Assembly (NCBI GenBank): GCA_022559845.1
Contig: CM040120.1
Span: 307,060,740-307,124,739 of the forward strand
Reading direction: 5' to 3'
DNA length: 64,000 nucleotides
DNA from: Amorphophallus konjac
Taxonomy: Eukaryota; Streptophyta; Magnoliopsida; Alismatales; Araceae
In this document: in pieces, positions 9,556 to 20,108 of the stretch
How the letters are laid out: every line of letters begins with the position of its first letter
How positions within the stretch are numbered: the first letter of the stretch is position 1
The notes under the pieces: model-generated
What the model was told of the DNA's origin: nothing
What the model saw: only the letters and a program-made list of their open reading frames with translations
The model's database searches: none
Program-made: the position numbers and the translations under genes

Positions 9556-10816
9556 TCATTTTGATCCTGCAGGGACCCAAGCAGCTTTGGGTCCTGCCTT
9601 ACCCCTAACAGGTGTTCTAAACAATTTCATAGCAACATTATCATCAAATTTCATCAGTGAACAGTCATCCATAGAATGTCCAAATTTTCTATAGTATCTA
9701 CATGAAATGGCTGGTTTTTGGTTCTTATGATGCATATTAACAGCAGGATGATGTTTATAAACATGTTCATAAGATTTTCTGTTGTATGCATGAACAGTTT
9801 GATGCTTGTTCTTACTCAGCCAACATTCAGCAGATCTATGGCCTGGCTTCCCACAGTTGTAGCATGAAATTTTTACAAATGGTTTTACAGGGAATTTGAC
9901 AAAATGGGGCTTAACAGAATTCTTTTGAACATACCAATAGTCCTTGACTGTATGCCCATTTTTCCCACATTCGAAGCATCTGATTTGCTTACTTTTAAAA
10001 CCATTTTTACTCCAAGTGGATCTAAACCAGCACTTAGCAGCCCTGTGCCCAGGCTTATTGCAGTTGAAGCACACAATGTGGTGACTAAAATTGTGTTTAG
10101 ATCCATATGGACCATGAAATGAATGGAAGACCTGGCATGCAGTTTATTATCTTCTTTCATGATAAAACATTCACTCATGAGATGACCATGCTTCCCACAA
10201 TAATAACATGAAGCATCAGGCTTCCTAGCAGCATGGTTTCTATCAAAAGAATTTCTAGAATGTGATGTTTCACTACCATGCTCATCTTTTAGCATTAATC
10301 TGCAATCTTCCATTATGTGACCTACTTTCCCACAATAATCGCACGATCCCTTTTTAGTATGAGTGTTTGAGAGGTCATGTGAATTATGTGCAGTATTCTT
10401 TGTACCAACTGGAGTAGTTTTATCCTTTTTCTGTAGGTTTTCATCCTTTTTTAATTTTTGAGTTTGTCCTACAATTTTGGGACTGACAGTGGGTTTTTGT
10501 GTAGTAAATTGAAAAACAGAAGAACCAGCAGTTGTGTTTTGATCAGAAGCTTTTACAAACATAGTTGAAGTTTAATTACTATTGATCCTTTTGTTTGTTG
10601 AACTGTAACCCAGCCCCTCTCTCTGAGAGTTATCACTCTTTCCCAGAAGCTTATTCAGATTGTCCTTTCCCTGGACAAATTTTGACAAGGAGTTTTTCAA
10701 ATCTTGAATTTCAGAATTTAAGCCACAAATATTAGCTTCATATTTGGATAGATCTGTTTCACAGGAAATGACTTGTTGATGCAAGGCATCATTCATACTT
10801 TTGAGTTTTTCAACTT
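9556..10816 (-). pseudogene. gag: S1 gag, C-terminal half (zinc-knuckle region)
   Basis: Nucleocapsid end of a Sirevirus-like Gag, which coats and packages element RNA in cytoplasmic particles. The part next to 10816 encodes a coiled coil ending in SLSKFVQGKDNL and REGLGY, also found in S2 Gag. Then come six CCHC-type knuckles: CDYCGKVGHIMEDC, CYYCGKHGHLMSEC, CFNCNKPGHRAAKC and CYNCGKPGHRSAEC intact; CFECGKNGHTVKDY (last Cys lost) and CRYYRKFGHSMDDC (second Cys lost). It ends in a GPKAAWVP-like segment, normally the link to protease. There is an in-frame stop near 10572 and a frame change near 10130. The upstream half is at 23083-24411, separated by element T. The number of knuckles is unusually high. 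Confidence 0.85.
10812..10816. other. Target-site duplication of element T, left copy (AACTT)
   Basis: AACTT precedes TGTTGATTT at 10817, and AACTT follows the right LTR at 23083-23087. This is an exact 5-bp duplication within S1 gag. Confidence 0.95.
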
Positions 10817-11560
10817 TGTTGATTTATTTTTTTAATTAGATTCCTCTCCCGCCCCCTTTAAATACATACATGCATAAACATGTGAATCAAAGACAAGGGG
10901 GATGAAAGGATGAGAAATACTAACCGTGGTCGCCACCAAGGTTCCAACAACGCCAGAGGATGAAGAAGTGTAAAGAACGGTGCCGTGTACCTTGGAAAGA
11001 AAACTTGATCGTGCTTTGACAAATGAGGTGCGGGGAACTTGTGGATTCAAACCTCCTCTCCTTCCTGCCGACTAGATGAAGAGGGCCTCACGTTGTATTC
11101 ATGCTCTCCTACAAAACAAAGATGAAACACAAAGGCAAAAACCCATTAGAACATGAAGTGTAGAAATCTGCCCAAAGTGATAAAATAGCATGATTAAAAG
11201 GGGGAGAACGCACCGGGGGGAGGTTTTTAACCCCTGTGGAAGGGTGGAAAATATAGGTGGGTGTGTTGTGCATGCATGAGATTTGAAATCATGAGATTTG
11301 ATTGAGAGAATAGAGAGAAATCAATGATGCAAAATGGAGAAAAACGCATGTGTAGTAGAAAATGCAGAAAACCGTGATGATTTGTGATTTTGAGAGGAAG
11401 AGAACTAAGAGTGTAGACCATGAAATCAAGCCCAGAAGGATGGAATTGAAAGCCAATACTTCCCTCTTCAAGATAGGGTCGAAGTTATGAGTCGGCGTTG
11501 CAGCATGGCTTCGACCCACGTCCGGAAAGAGCCCCCCTTTGCAACTGCGAACTGGGCAGT

Positions 11561-11570
11561 TTTTATAGAG
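11561..11570 (-). promoter_or_regulatory. TATA box, element T LTR
   Basis: Minus-strand CTCTATAAAA, with the counterpart near 21831-21840. It is placed about mid-LTR, downstream (in element sense) of the palindrome cluster. Confidence 0.6.
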
Positions 11571-11987
11571 TTTTGTAAGAAAGCCTCATCTTCTTATCAC
11601 GATTCCTGGAGATAGAGTCCAAGATAAATCGAGTTCTCTATATCAAACTCGAGATAATACTAAGGACAAGAGATAGGAACAAACGGGGATCAATTCGGAG
11701 GAGGATTCTAGAAGATATAGCTCTTGGAAGGTAGCCCCGGAGCCTTATCTGCAAAGTTTTAGTTGAACTAGGATACTTAAATCCTGATCTTTTGAGTGCG
11801 ATTCTGAGCAAGATAGCCAATGAAATTTGGAGTTCTTTTGACTGAATTCAAGATAATACCAAGGATAAACCATAGGAACAAACGGCGCTCAATTTGGAGT
11901 AGAATTCAAGAAGTTATGGGCTCTGAAAAGGGGCCACGATGCACAGAAACGGAGCAGAGTCCAGCACGAATTGGACTCTCAGGTGTG

Positions 11988-12180
11988 TGTAACGGTCTAT
12001 CTTAAGACCATCAGAGTTATGTAACGGACTAGGGTAGGTCCGTCACACTCTGGGGGTCGAACGGGACGATTTCGGGCAAGTTTGGATGTAACGATCTACT
12101 GTAGGACCGTCACATGGACTCTGACGGTCTTACGATAGATCGTTACACTGATGTAATGCACCTACACTAGACCTTCACAT
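11988..12180. repeat. TAACGGTC interrupted-palindrome cluster, T LTR
   Basis: Five successive units of the form GTAACGGTCTA-spacer-GACCGTCACA, for example TAACGATCTACTGTAGGACC near 12090 followed by GTCACA. The copy in the other LTR is 22260-22452, and two more units lie in the T leader at 20888-20945. The same unit type occurs in element B LTRs. Confidence 0.85.
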
Positions 12181-12810
12181 CGATGAAGGAAAATTCTGGG
12201 CAGACTACGCGCGACTTCAGAAATTGAATCGTAGCTCTCAAACGGGGCAGAACTAGTGAAAGTGGTAGAAGAAGGAATTGTAGATAACTGAGAGAGGAAC
12301 AACGTTCATGAAGAAAGAAATTTGAGAAAATGATTGGAAGAGGGAGAAAATGGGGCTGGAAGAGAGATGAAAATTCTGGGATGTTGGTGAACAGCACAGC
12401 GCGCCGGAAAAATGTGAATAACTCACAAACGGGGCAGAACTGGCCAACGGCGTAGAAGAAGAAATTGTAGATCTTTGAAAGATGAACAACTTTGGTGAAG
12501 ACAACTTTTTGAATAGAGGACTGGAAGATGGTGAAAAGGAACCACTTTTTAGGACTACGCAGTGAGAGAGAGTCGATTACTTGAGAGAAGCCGACCTAAA
12601 TGGGCCGTAAGTTGACTTGGAAGCCGGAATTTGATAAGATAAGCTCCAGGGCTCTAAGAAATCATGATCTCCATGACTTAAAGGATATGAAATGATAAAA
12701 ATGGGCTCGAAATCCATTCAAGGAAGCTCCAAAATAATGGCTAATTCGGGACATCAGAAATGATGAATAAGAGAAATGACACAACTTGTGGGCTAAAACG
12801 GGTGTCAACA

Positions 12811-12824
12811 GATGCCCCTCCTTG
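12811..12824 (-). other. Polypurine tract of element T
   Basis: The minus strand reads AAGGAGGGGCATC immediately before the 3' LTR, the expected plus-strand primer, which fixes the element's orientation. Confidence 0.75.
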
Positions 12825-14044
12825 ATGTTCGCTTTGCAAGGGAATGAGCGAAACTGATGCGGAGGTGAAATGGAATGGAGATGGAGTGAAAGCGATAGCA
12901 ACGTGAAATGGAGATGAAGCAGAGATGAAGCGGTGAGAACTGATAAGTGGGCATCAAGGCAAAAAGACACCCATCACAACCAACAAGCAACAGGAATTCT
13001 CTCGAAAATGCCGAGCTAACCACAAGGAATGATTGACAAGGATGAGACATGTCTGGAGAACTAACTAAGAAAAGAAAAGAAACACGACCAGCCTCATCAG
13101 GGACACAATCCACGGACAATGAGTGGGTCGGAAGGAACACAGCATAAGAGCTGGAAAGGAGAGACAAGACTGAGATAAAATCCAGACAGGAATCACGCTG
13201 GCCAACCAGACCAAGCAAGAAGATCAGAGAAATCGTTCAAATTCAGAGTGGAATGAAGAATCTCTTATCCAAGAGAACTGAGTGCAATCAACCATTGCTG
13301 AGGAGAAATCCTTGAACGGATCACGAGACATGAGTGCTCAAAAATGACATGATGCATGCTGGGCTAAAATAAAGAAATCATTAAAAGGAACGCAAAGAAA
13401 GTATAAAATAGAAAGTACTCAAGGATAATATTGCTAGACTGAGCCAAGACGGGGTCAAGAGTCTTTTTGCAACCACGACGTGCGAGATAGAGTCCATCGT
13501 CTCCCACTCGACTCAACCGAGCGGCCTATCCAACGATTAACCATATGTTCCTAGATCATCATCGTTTTTGTTAAAGGGGAACATCATATCCTAGAACACA
13601 CGGCCAGCCAGCCGGTCCTTGAGAGGCTATAATAACGTATATATCACATAGTAATGCAACAATGAGCAGGGATAGAGAGCCATACCTGACTTACCTGCCA
13701 AGCGAAATGGCATCTTTTTTTTAGAATTTTTAATTTTTGCTTTTTATGGATTTTCAAATAAGACAACAACAATATGAATGAACATGATGTGAACATGAAC
13801 GAATATGAACGAGCATGACATGAACATAACATAATAAGAGAAATATGAATGAAACATGCCACAACATAACATAACGAAGTTGAATGAAACATAATAAACA
13901 AACAAATGGCAAGCATGCATGCGACTAAAGGCACGGTGGGACAAGACAACACGCACATGGCGGGACAGCACACGCAGTGGTATAAGGACATGGTGGGACA
14001 AAGACACGTGGGATGACAATACCACGGAGGACAAAGACACGTGT

Positions 14045-14225
14045 GATGAATGATATGGCAGGATGGGGACACGCGTGATGAATGACACGGCGGGATAAAG
14101 ATACGACCAACACGAGAGGACATAGACACATGCGATGAATGATATGGCAGGATGGGGACACGCGTGATAAATGACACGGCGGGATAAAGATACGACCAAC
14201 ACGAGAGGACATAGACACATATGAA
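14045..14225. repeat. 89-bp tandem repeat, about two copies
   Basis: GATGAATGATATGGCAGGAT starts at 14045 and again at 14134, followed by the same ACACGCGTGAT...GACACGGCGGGATAAAG sequence in each unit. A looser GACA/CACGTG-rich version extends left to about 13940. Confidence 0.85.
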
Positions 14226-14569
14226 AAGGACACATCGGGATAAAAGACATGGAGGACCATAGACATGATAAAGAAAACAAACACATTCTTCAATCAAAGC
14301 CCAAGATCAGATGAAGCGGAACCGCCAGGTTCAAAATCGTGGGACAATGCCCTCTCATGGAAACATGATTAAGCAAATAAGCGAAAGCTGAGAAGGCCAT
14401 GAGCTTCAGAATAGATATAGAAGAGATGAGAACAGATCGAAGAATATGAGCAGGAGACAGAGCGAATGATAGAGCAAGGAAAGCTTGAACCTGCAACCTG
14501 CAGCCTGCACACTTAGCAAACAGATTACGTATCTGTCCTCAAGATAAAAATAAAAGAACAAAAGAGAAG

Positions 14570-14770
14570 TATTTTTAGATTTTTGTATTTCTGAATTTTT
14601 TTTTCCATATTAAAATTTTTGGGATTTTTTTTGACATATTTGATTTCTTTTTTGGAATTTTGACATATTTGATTTTTTTTTGGAATTTTGACATATTTGT
14701 TTTTTGGAATTTTGATAATATTTCATTCTTTTTTGGATTTTGACAATATTTCATTTTTTTGGATTTTGAC
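14570..14770. repeat. Poly-T and TTTTGACATATTTGA low-complexity tract
   Basis: Four or five copies of a TTTTTGGAATTTTGACATAT-like unit. Homologous to the poly-T block at 1218-1345. Confidence 0.85.
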
Positions 14771-15937
14771 AAAGCAATCTGCAGCACCCAAAGACGGGCT
14801 CAAACTACTGGCCAGGGATCGTCGTTCCTACCCCTTTCATTAAAAACTTCCCTTAAGTAGGGCGTGCATGTTAGGGTGACTTACCATAACCAATCGCCTC
14901 TAAAGAACGGTGCCCCTACTAAGGCCATACCCGGGATACAACCCAGCCTAAGAGGGAGAAATAGAAGAAAAATTAGAGACAAGCTTTATGCAGGATGGGA
15001 GACATCAGGACTTGAATTCCTTCCAGGGCACCACCCCTCAAAGAGTAGGTCGGTTGCGCCGGGACTTTGTGTCTTTGATTTTGAGACCCATATTTATCAG
15101 GCACGCATATGACCGGGCTCATGATGTCCCGCGGGGAACTATACTGCCACTCTTGCCATGCCTTTGATTTTCATAATTTTCTTTTTGATTCATCATTGAT
15201 TTTGAAAGCCCTTGTTTGGCTAGATATTGCATGAAAGCTTTCTTTCGAGGGTCAAGACTGCCCCTATTTGAGACCTCTCTCGTATTAGGGAGCGCCTAGG
15301 TTGGTTATCTTATCCATCAATCTCTTGCCCCTGCACTTGGCCGAATAAAGAAGAGAAAAGGCCTTTGTGCATACCCAAAGTATGGCCAAAGCAGCAACGG
15401 TGTTACTCAGAGAGATCGGCCATGGCTCACCGTGTAGTATGGAAAAAACCCATGCTCAAAGGTCACCCGCAACGATCGGGGAATGAACTGGACTCCCAGC
15501 GCGGAGCTATCACCAGCCTAAGGATGCTGTAGAAGCGAACTCATTTTAAATGAACTAAGCAAATTTCTAAAAGCCACTTAACCATGTAAGGAACCAACGT
15601 TAATCTTAACAATGTGCAGGAGTAAATAAGTGATAATAATAGCATGTTCTTTGCACAAAATAAAGATACCTTGCAAATCCAGGGAACGAAACTAGCATCC
15701 TGAAGCAATCGTGATCATCGAGCTTCGCACAGCACGAGCTTCATATTCCTTACTTGACAGGATGAAAGAGAGAGGATAGCAAAGGATCAAAGATTCCTCT
15801 ACATGGAGGAGCGACAGACATTAAACTAGACGAATAAGGATAAAAAGGAAGAGAGACGAGGGCTAGAACTCCCTCGTTAAGGCACAGATACCTTGATAAC
15901 AAGGAACCAATTACAGAAGAAACCAGATTAGCCAAGA

Positions 15938-18079
15938 TCAAGGTGGACTAAAGCCTCGAAAGCAGCAAGAAAAAGGGTAATGACCCTGAAAGGGTGAGGA
16001 TGAATGAGTAGAAAGATGAGAAGAAGAATCATCCGACGTGGTCGGAGAAGAGGGACGAGAATCATCCGACAAGGTCAGAGAAGGAGAATAAGAGACACCC
16101 GATTGGGTCGGGGAAAGAGAACTAGAGACGGAACCCGGAGATACTAGAGGAGAAGAACTGGGAGATGTCCCGAGATCGGGATGAAAAGAAATAGGCCGAG
16201 GCCTAGAATTGTGAGAGGAGGGAAAATCTGGAGGATCCGGAGAAAAGGGAGAGGAATGGGGACGCACTGACCTACGCCAGGAGGAGAAAATGATGGAGAT
16301 AGGATCAGATGGAGGAAGATACACCACCCAAGGGTGGGAACTGAGTAGAAGGAAGGATGAGTGAAATGAAGAAGAAGGAAGAGAAGTGGACCTCTGAGTG
16401 CACAACTGACGGCCCTTAAACTTACGTCGTCGCCTCTTCTTAGCTGATACTTCTTGAACATGGGCTCGCCTGGCGCGGGCTCGAATCCTAGGGCACCTTG
16501 CCTTGCAATATCTTCTCAAATAGCGAGCCCATCTAGCAGATGGCCTGGCCCGGCTATGAACAAATAGCTTTGCTGGGGCAATTACCCCTAGACACCCTGT
16601 GCTAACAACAGTAAGTGGGCATTCTTGGACAAGTAACGCTTCAGAGTGATGAATATCACAAACCCACGAGGTTTTGTCTCTCGGCACTAGAAGCATGAGA
16701 TTCGGCAACTCCACTCGGAACTCAGCCTTGAAGCACAACTCCCTTGATAAAAGAGACGGGTGAAGTTGAGGGAGAGTAATACACGGCGTTGACATGGCCG
16801 ATTTGCTAACAAATCGAGGAAGATTACATAACAAGTGCAGAATATCCTTAGAAAGTGTAGAAGATACGGCCAATTGCCCCTTGAACATAGAACCCATAAT
16901 CTGCTTGGCAGTCGTATGTGTTAGCACAACACGGGTAGAGAACCCTTCTTGGCCTGTCATCTGAATGGCAATAGAGCAGAGAGAAATAATAGCATCAACG
17001 GTGAACTCTCCGGCGAGCAAGGAGATTGCCACCGGCCTCGCTCGGGAAGAAACTGGCATCAACTCAAGGGAACTCTTCTTAGCAACTCTCATATTTGAAA
17101 GTAGAGGCGCATCATCCCCAAAACGAGGACACGAACCGGCATCCGACAGATAAAATCTTGAATCTTGAAATGCATTGCCGGCACTAATTAAATCATCCTG
17201 ACTTGGCTTATTGTCTCCCTGGGGATTAGACCCGAGGGGCACCAAAGGAAGCGCACACCCGCTCCGTGGGGTGGGAGTGGTTGGAGAAGTAAAGGGAATA
17301 TGTTTGGGTGGAACACGTGAAGGTTTGTAAGGCATGGAGGCTCCAACGGGAGTGGTGATGGAAAGTGAAGGCGCAGGCGATGTGGCGATGATAGGCTCGG
17401 GTGGCGACAAAGGCGAAGGTGAAGGCGTGGATGAGGGTAAAGGTAAAGGAAAATGTGTGGCTTGCTCAGGCTTGGGCAAAGGTGATGGCGGAGATGGAGG
17501 CAAGGGTGGAGATGGAGGTGGTGATGGAAGCACTGGTGGTGGAGATGGAGATGATGGTGATGGCAATGGAGATGGTGAGGATAGTGATGAAGGCGATGGG
17601 GGTAGTGGACATGGAGGTGGAGATGATGAAGAGAGGTTGTGGTGTCCACCATCGACGTGTTGACACAACCCGTCGAGCGGTGTTAGGGATAGAATTAGTG
17701 GTAGTTGCGGCGGGAGAGGAAGGGGAGACACTAGCATGAGCAGAGGCATGGGTTTGTGGCAGATGGGAAGATTGGATAGGAGATGGCAGAGGTAACTGAG
17801 TAGGTGATGGAGCGGGTGCATTGCTAGATAAAGAACCACAAGGGTGCCCCTGGTCTTGAAGTAACAGAGACGGCTGCCCAGGCTGAACTTCTTGCTGCTG
17901 CTGTTGGCTGCAGAGATGTAAAATGACTTTATGCATAGCGGCCCAATCAATCCTTTTCTTTGCTTCCAGGTCATAAACATAATCCTGGAACTCGGGACAA
18001 TCCTCAACCAAATGACCCTTTTGGCGGTGAATATCACAGAACTGAAGCATATCCCCGACCGCGGGTCGGCAAGACACAA
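15938..18079 (-). CDS. Element T second long ORF, unrecognised protein
   Basis: An open frame of 713 codons, one frame away from gag. Its first ~135 codons overlap the gag frame and are probably not used; the plausible protein starts near 17690, where a proline/serine-rich stretch (PPSPPLPP-like) begins. Next comes a ~200-residue segment without low complexity (around DAPLLSNMRVAKKSSLEL and FSTRVVLTHTTAKQIMGS), then an Arg/Lys-rich patch (KKRRRRKF), which could be a nuclear-localisation or RNA-binding signal, and a Ser/Pro-rich tail to the stop. I recognise no protease (no DTG/DSG), RT, RNase H or integrase motif. It occupies the place of pol. It may be joined to Gag by frameshifting or by a mutation near 17670. 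Reality as a protein is likely because of the 2.1-kb open frame; function unknown. Confidence 0.6.
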   Translation of the reverse strand: MCLADPRSGICFSSVIFTAKRVIWLRIVPSSRIMFMTWKQRKGLIGPLCIKSFYISAANSSSKKFSLGSRLCYFKTRGTLVVLYLAMHPLHHLLSYLCHLLSNLPICHKPMPLLMLVSPLPLPPQLPLILSLTPLDGLCQHVDGGHHNLSSSSPPPCPLPPSPSSLSSPSPLPSPSSPSPPPVLPSPPPSPPLPPSPPSPLPKPEQATHFPLPLPSSTPSPSPLSPPEPIIATSPAPSLSITTPVGASMPYKPSRVPPKHIPFTSPTTPTPRSGCALPLVPLGSNPQGDNKPSQDDLISAGNAFQDSRFYLSDAGSCPRFGDDAPLLSNMRVAKKSSLELMPVSSRARPVAISLLAGEFTVDAIISLCSIAIQMTGQEGFSTRVVLTHTTAKQIMGSMFKGQLAVSSTLSKDILHLLCNLPRFVSKSAMSTPCITLPQLHPSLLSRELCFKAEFRVELPNLMLLVPRDKTSWVCDIHHSEALLVQECPLTVVSTGCLGVIAPAKLFVHSRARPSARWARYLRRYCKARCPRIRARARRAHVQEVSAKKRRRRKFKGRQLCTQRSTSLPSSSFHSSFLLLSSHPWVVYLPPSDPISIIFSSWRRSVRPHSSPFSPDPPDFPSSHNSRPRPISFHPDLGTSPSSSPLVSPGSVSSSLSPTQSGVSYSPSLTLSDDSRPSSPTTSDDSSSHLSTHSSSPFQGHYPFSCCFRGFSPP

Positions 18080-19676
18080 CCGGAGAGAGCGGCAACGTGT
18101 GAGTGGCCATCAAAGCCTCAAAAATGTCGATAAAGCACTCCGGCAATGGAGGACAAGGAGCCCGCTTCGGGCAAGGTGAATGCTGAGGGATATGTGATGG
18201 AGATGGTTGTGGAGACGGAAGTGGAGGTTGCATAGGCAATAGTGTGTGGCTAGTGGTGGAGGGATTTGGTGAAGGCATATGTGGAACGGAGTGGGGAGGT
18301 ATGTAGACGGCATCCACCTGCTCGGGATGTGGTGTTCCCTTGACCGAAAGTGGAGACGGAGACGGGTATGTGGACACGGGAGGCTGACTCATGGAAGGTT
18401 GATATGCGGAGGCGTATGGGTACGTAGAGGCGGGAGGTTGGCTCGTGGAGGGATATGTGGCGGAAGGCTGACTCATGGCGGGCCGGCTCATGGGAGCGTA
18501 GGATTGGAACGTGGAGGGTGAAGGTTGATATGTGGAGGTGGATGGTGGAGACTCGGGGTCAAGGGAATCTTGGATTTGTTGGCGAATGAAGCGGGCTCGG
18601 CTGTATAATTGTTGCCAGGAGGTGATGTCATTGAGGGCTAAGATAAACCGATACTCAGGCGTTGCATTGGATATCAGCATCTTGATTTGTTCTCCCTCCG
18701 GAATGTGTCCCGGGAGTTGCGCGGCCAAGCGACGCCAACGATCGGCAAAGGTAGAGAACTCCTCTTCGGGCTTCATCATCTCATGGGCCAGATCCACAAT
18801 AGAGTACTTGGGCCCAACTTGGTCTTGGAACTGCTGTATAAATTTTTCTTGAACGGCTTGAAAATTCACAACTTGCTCTTGCGGAAGAGAGAAGAACCAA
18901 TACTGAGCCGGGCCTTCCAATGACAGACCAAACAGATAAGCCATCAAGTGTTGGTCATGTCGAAATTGGGCCGACTCATAAACAAACTCCTTCAAGTGCA
19001 CATACGGGTCACCGACTCCACTATAACGGCGATATGTGGGAATTTGTGATGGAGACGGAAGCCGAAGACCTTGAAATGTGAACGGAACACTTAAAGAGGA
19101 TTTGGGATCGATCCGACGTTGAAGCTCATCAAGTTGGCATTGGGTTTGAGCAATCATCTCCTGGGTAAGGAGAGATCGAGAAGAATATGGGCCAGCTTGA
19201 GCAAGAGGTTGTGAATTAGGACCAGGAGCATGGTATTGGGCCGGATAAGAGGATCCGGGCTGAGAAGAAAAAGGGCCCATTCTGGGAATGGAAGGGTTAG
19301 TGGGCTTCGAAGAGATATTGGAACATGGGTTGAATGGGCCAGCAGCAACATGGGCAGAATAATGAGGCCCATTAAGAGAATAATGCCTATTAGCAATTGG
19401 GCCAGCAACATATGAAGGAGAAGGAGGAGGCCCATGAATAGAAGATGGCGCATTATGAGAAGAAGGCCCATGAAGATGAGATGCAATAAGACGTTGGGCC
19501 TGGGCCGGGTCCATTTGGTGAACAAGGCTTGAAAGATGGGCCATGAGATTAGCCTGTTCCTTGGATGGATCAGAAGGACCACGGGAAGATGGGCCCGCGT
19601 AGGAAAAGGATTCCATGCGGGAATAGGAAAAAGATTGAGAAAAAGAATGATACAAGGCGTTAGAATGATACTCCAT
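17466..19676 (-). CDS. gag: Element T Gag polyprotein (retrotrans_gag type)
   Basis: 736 codons from ATG at 19676. A Ser/Pro/His-rich N-terminal third is followed by the capsid-like core at about residues 200-350: YRRYSGVGDPYVHLKEF, GPAQYWFFSLPQE, FIQQFQDQVG, and FADRWRRLAAQLPGHIPEGE, the pattern of retrotransposon Gag domains. A long Pro/Ser/Gln linker follows, then CDIHRQKGHLVEDC (near residue 545), resembling the Cys-His cluster of Tat/Ogre Gags, and a Gln run. Capsid assembly and RNA packaging are the expected roles. The last ~60 codons turn into simple Ile/Ser/Thr repeats, suggesting the native frame leaves this one near 17670 for the adjoining ORF (15938-18079). No in-frame stop is present before that. 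Confidence 0.82.
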   Translation of the reverse strand: MEYHSNALYHSFSQSFSYSRMESFSYAGPSSRGPSDPSKEQANLMAHLSSLVHQMDPAQAQRLIASHLHGPSSHNAPSSIHGPPPSPSYVAGPIANRHYSLNGPHYSAHVAAGPFNPCSNISSKPTNPSIPRMGPFSSQPGSSYPAQYHAPGPNSQPLAQAGPYSSRSLLTQEMIAQTQCQLDELQRRIDPKSSLSVPFTFQGLRLPSPSQIPTYRRYSGVGDPYVHLKEFVYESAQFRHDQHLMAYLFGLSLEGPAQYWFFSLPQEQVVNFQAVQEKFIQQFQDQVGPKYSIVDLAHEMMKPEEEFSTFADRWRRLAAQLPGHIPEGEQIKMLISNATPEYRFILALNDITSWQQLYSRARFIRQQIQDSLDPESPPSTSTYQPSPSTFQSYAPMSRPAMSQPSATYPSTSQPPASTYPYASAYQPSMSQPPVSTYPSPSPLSVKGTPHPEQVDAVYIPPHSVPHMPSPNPSTTSHTLLPMQPPLPSPQPSPSHIPQHSPCPKRAPCPPLPECFIDIFEALMATHTLPLSPVVSCRPAVGDMLQFCDIHRQKGHLVEDCPEFQDYVYDLEAKKRIDWAAMHKVILHLCSQQQQQEVQPGQPSLLLQDQGHPCGSLSSNAPAPSPTQLPLPSPIQSSHLPQTHASAHASVSPSSPAATTTNSIPNTARRVVSTRRWWTPQPLFIISTSMSTTPIAFITILTISIAITIISISTTSASITTSISTLASISAITFAQA

Positions 19677-20108
19677 CAGGGTAAATGGAGACTTAATATA
19701 AGGATATCAAGGAGAATACAAGTGGGGAAGCAATGGCAAGGAGGGCTCACCCACTAATGCAAAGACGAATAGACAACGGACCACGGGATAATGGACACAC
19801 AAAATGGGCTAAGCTAAATGGGCCTAACAACAACAAAACATATGGATGATGAAAGAATGCAACACAAAAATCACTAATGGGCTTGGACAAGCCCAATCAA
19901 CACGAACAATGCAATGTGAGAGTTTTCACCCAAGTCAAACAAGTTGATATGATGGGAAATATTTTAGAGATTTTAATAGACCTTTTAATGATTTGAATTA
20001 ATAATAATTCCCTCAAGATAGGCATCCTATGGGAATAAGGTCCAAACTTTAGGTTGACTAAGGCTAACTCCCTCACACGTATGCAAATGCAAGCCTAAGG
20101 GGGGGGAA

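Larger units (their letters stand above)
10817..12810 (-). repeat. Element T 3' LTR (1,994 bp)
   Basis: Same length and nearly identical sequence to 21089-23082. It includes a minus-strand TATA box (CTATAAAA near 11561-11570) and a cluster of TAACGGTC palindromes at 11988-12180. Several ORFs in it are shadows in non-coding sequence; they recur in the other LTR with different changes. Confidence 0.95.
12825..15937 (-). other. Non-coding 3' internal region of element T
   Basis: About 3.1 kb between the second ORF and the 3' LTR. It holds no recognisable protein; ORFs at 13644-14297 arise from a tandem repeat of stop-free frames. Contents: an 89-bp repeat (14045-14225), a poly-T block (14570-14770), and a segment (14290-15560) homologous to the outer fragment at 894-1527 plus 35675-36270. 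Autonomous Tat/Ogre relatives would have pol before this point. Confidence 0.75.

Noticed and set aside
13644..14297. Three overlapping minus-strand ORFs (122-217 codons), Cys/Ser/Val-rich
   Set aside because: They run through the 89-bp tandem repeat in all three frames; stop-free frames come from the repeat, with no recognisable domain.
17188..17652. Minus-strand His/Leu-rich ORF of 154 codons
   Set aside because: Third frame of the same simple repeat; the neighbouring frame gives a more credible protein.
17334..17739. Plus-strand Gly/Asp- and Met/Val-rich ORFs of 109 and 112 codons
   Set aside because: Antisense shadows of the Pro/Ser-rich, GGTGGAG-repeat part of the T coding region.
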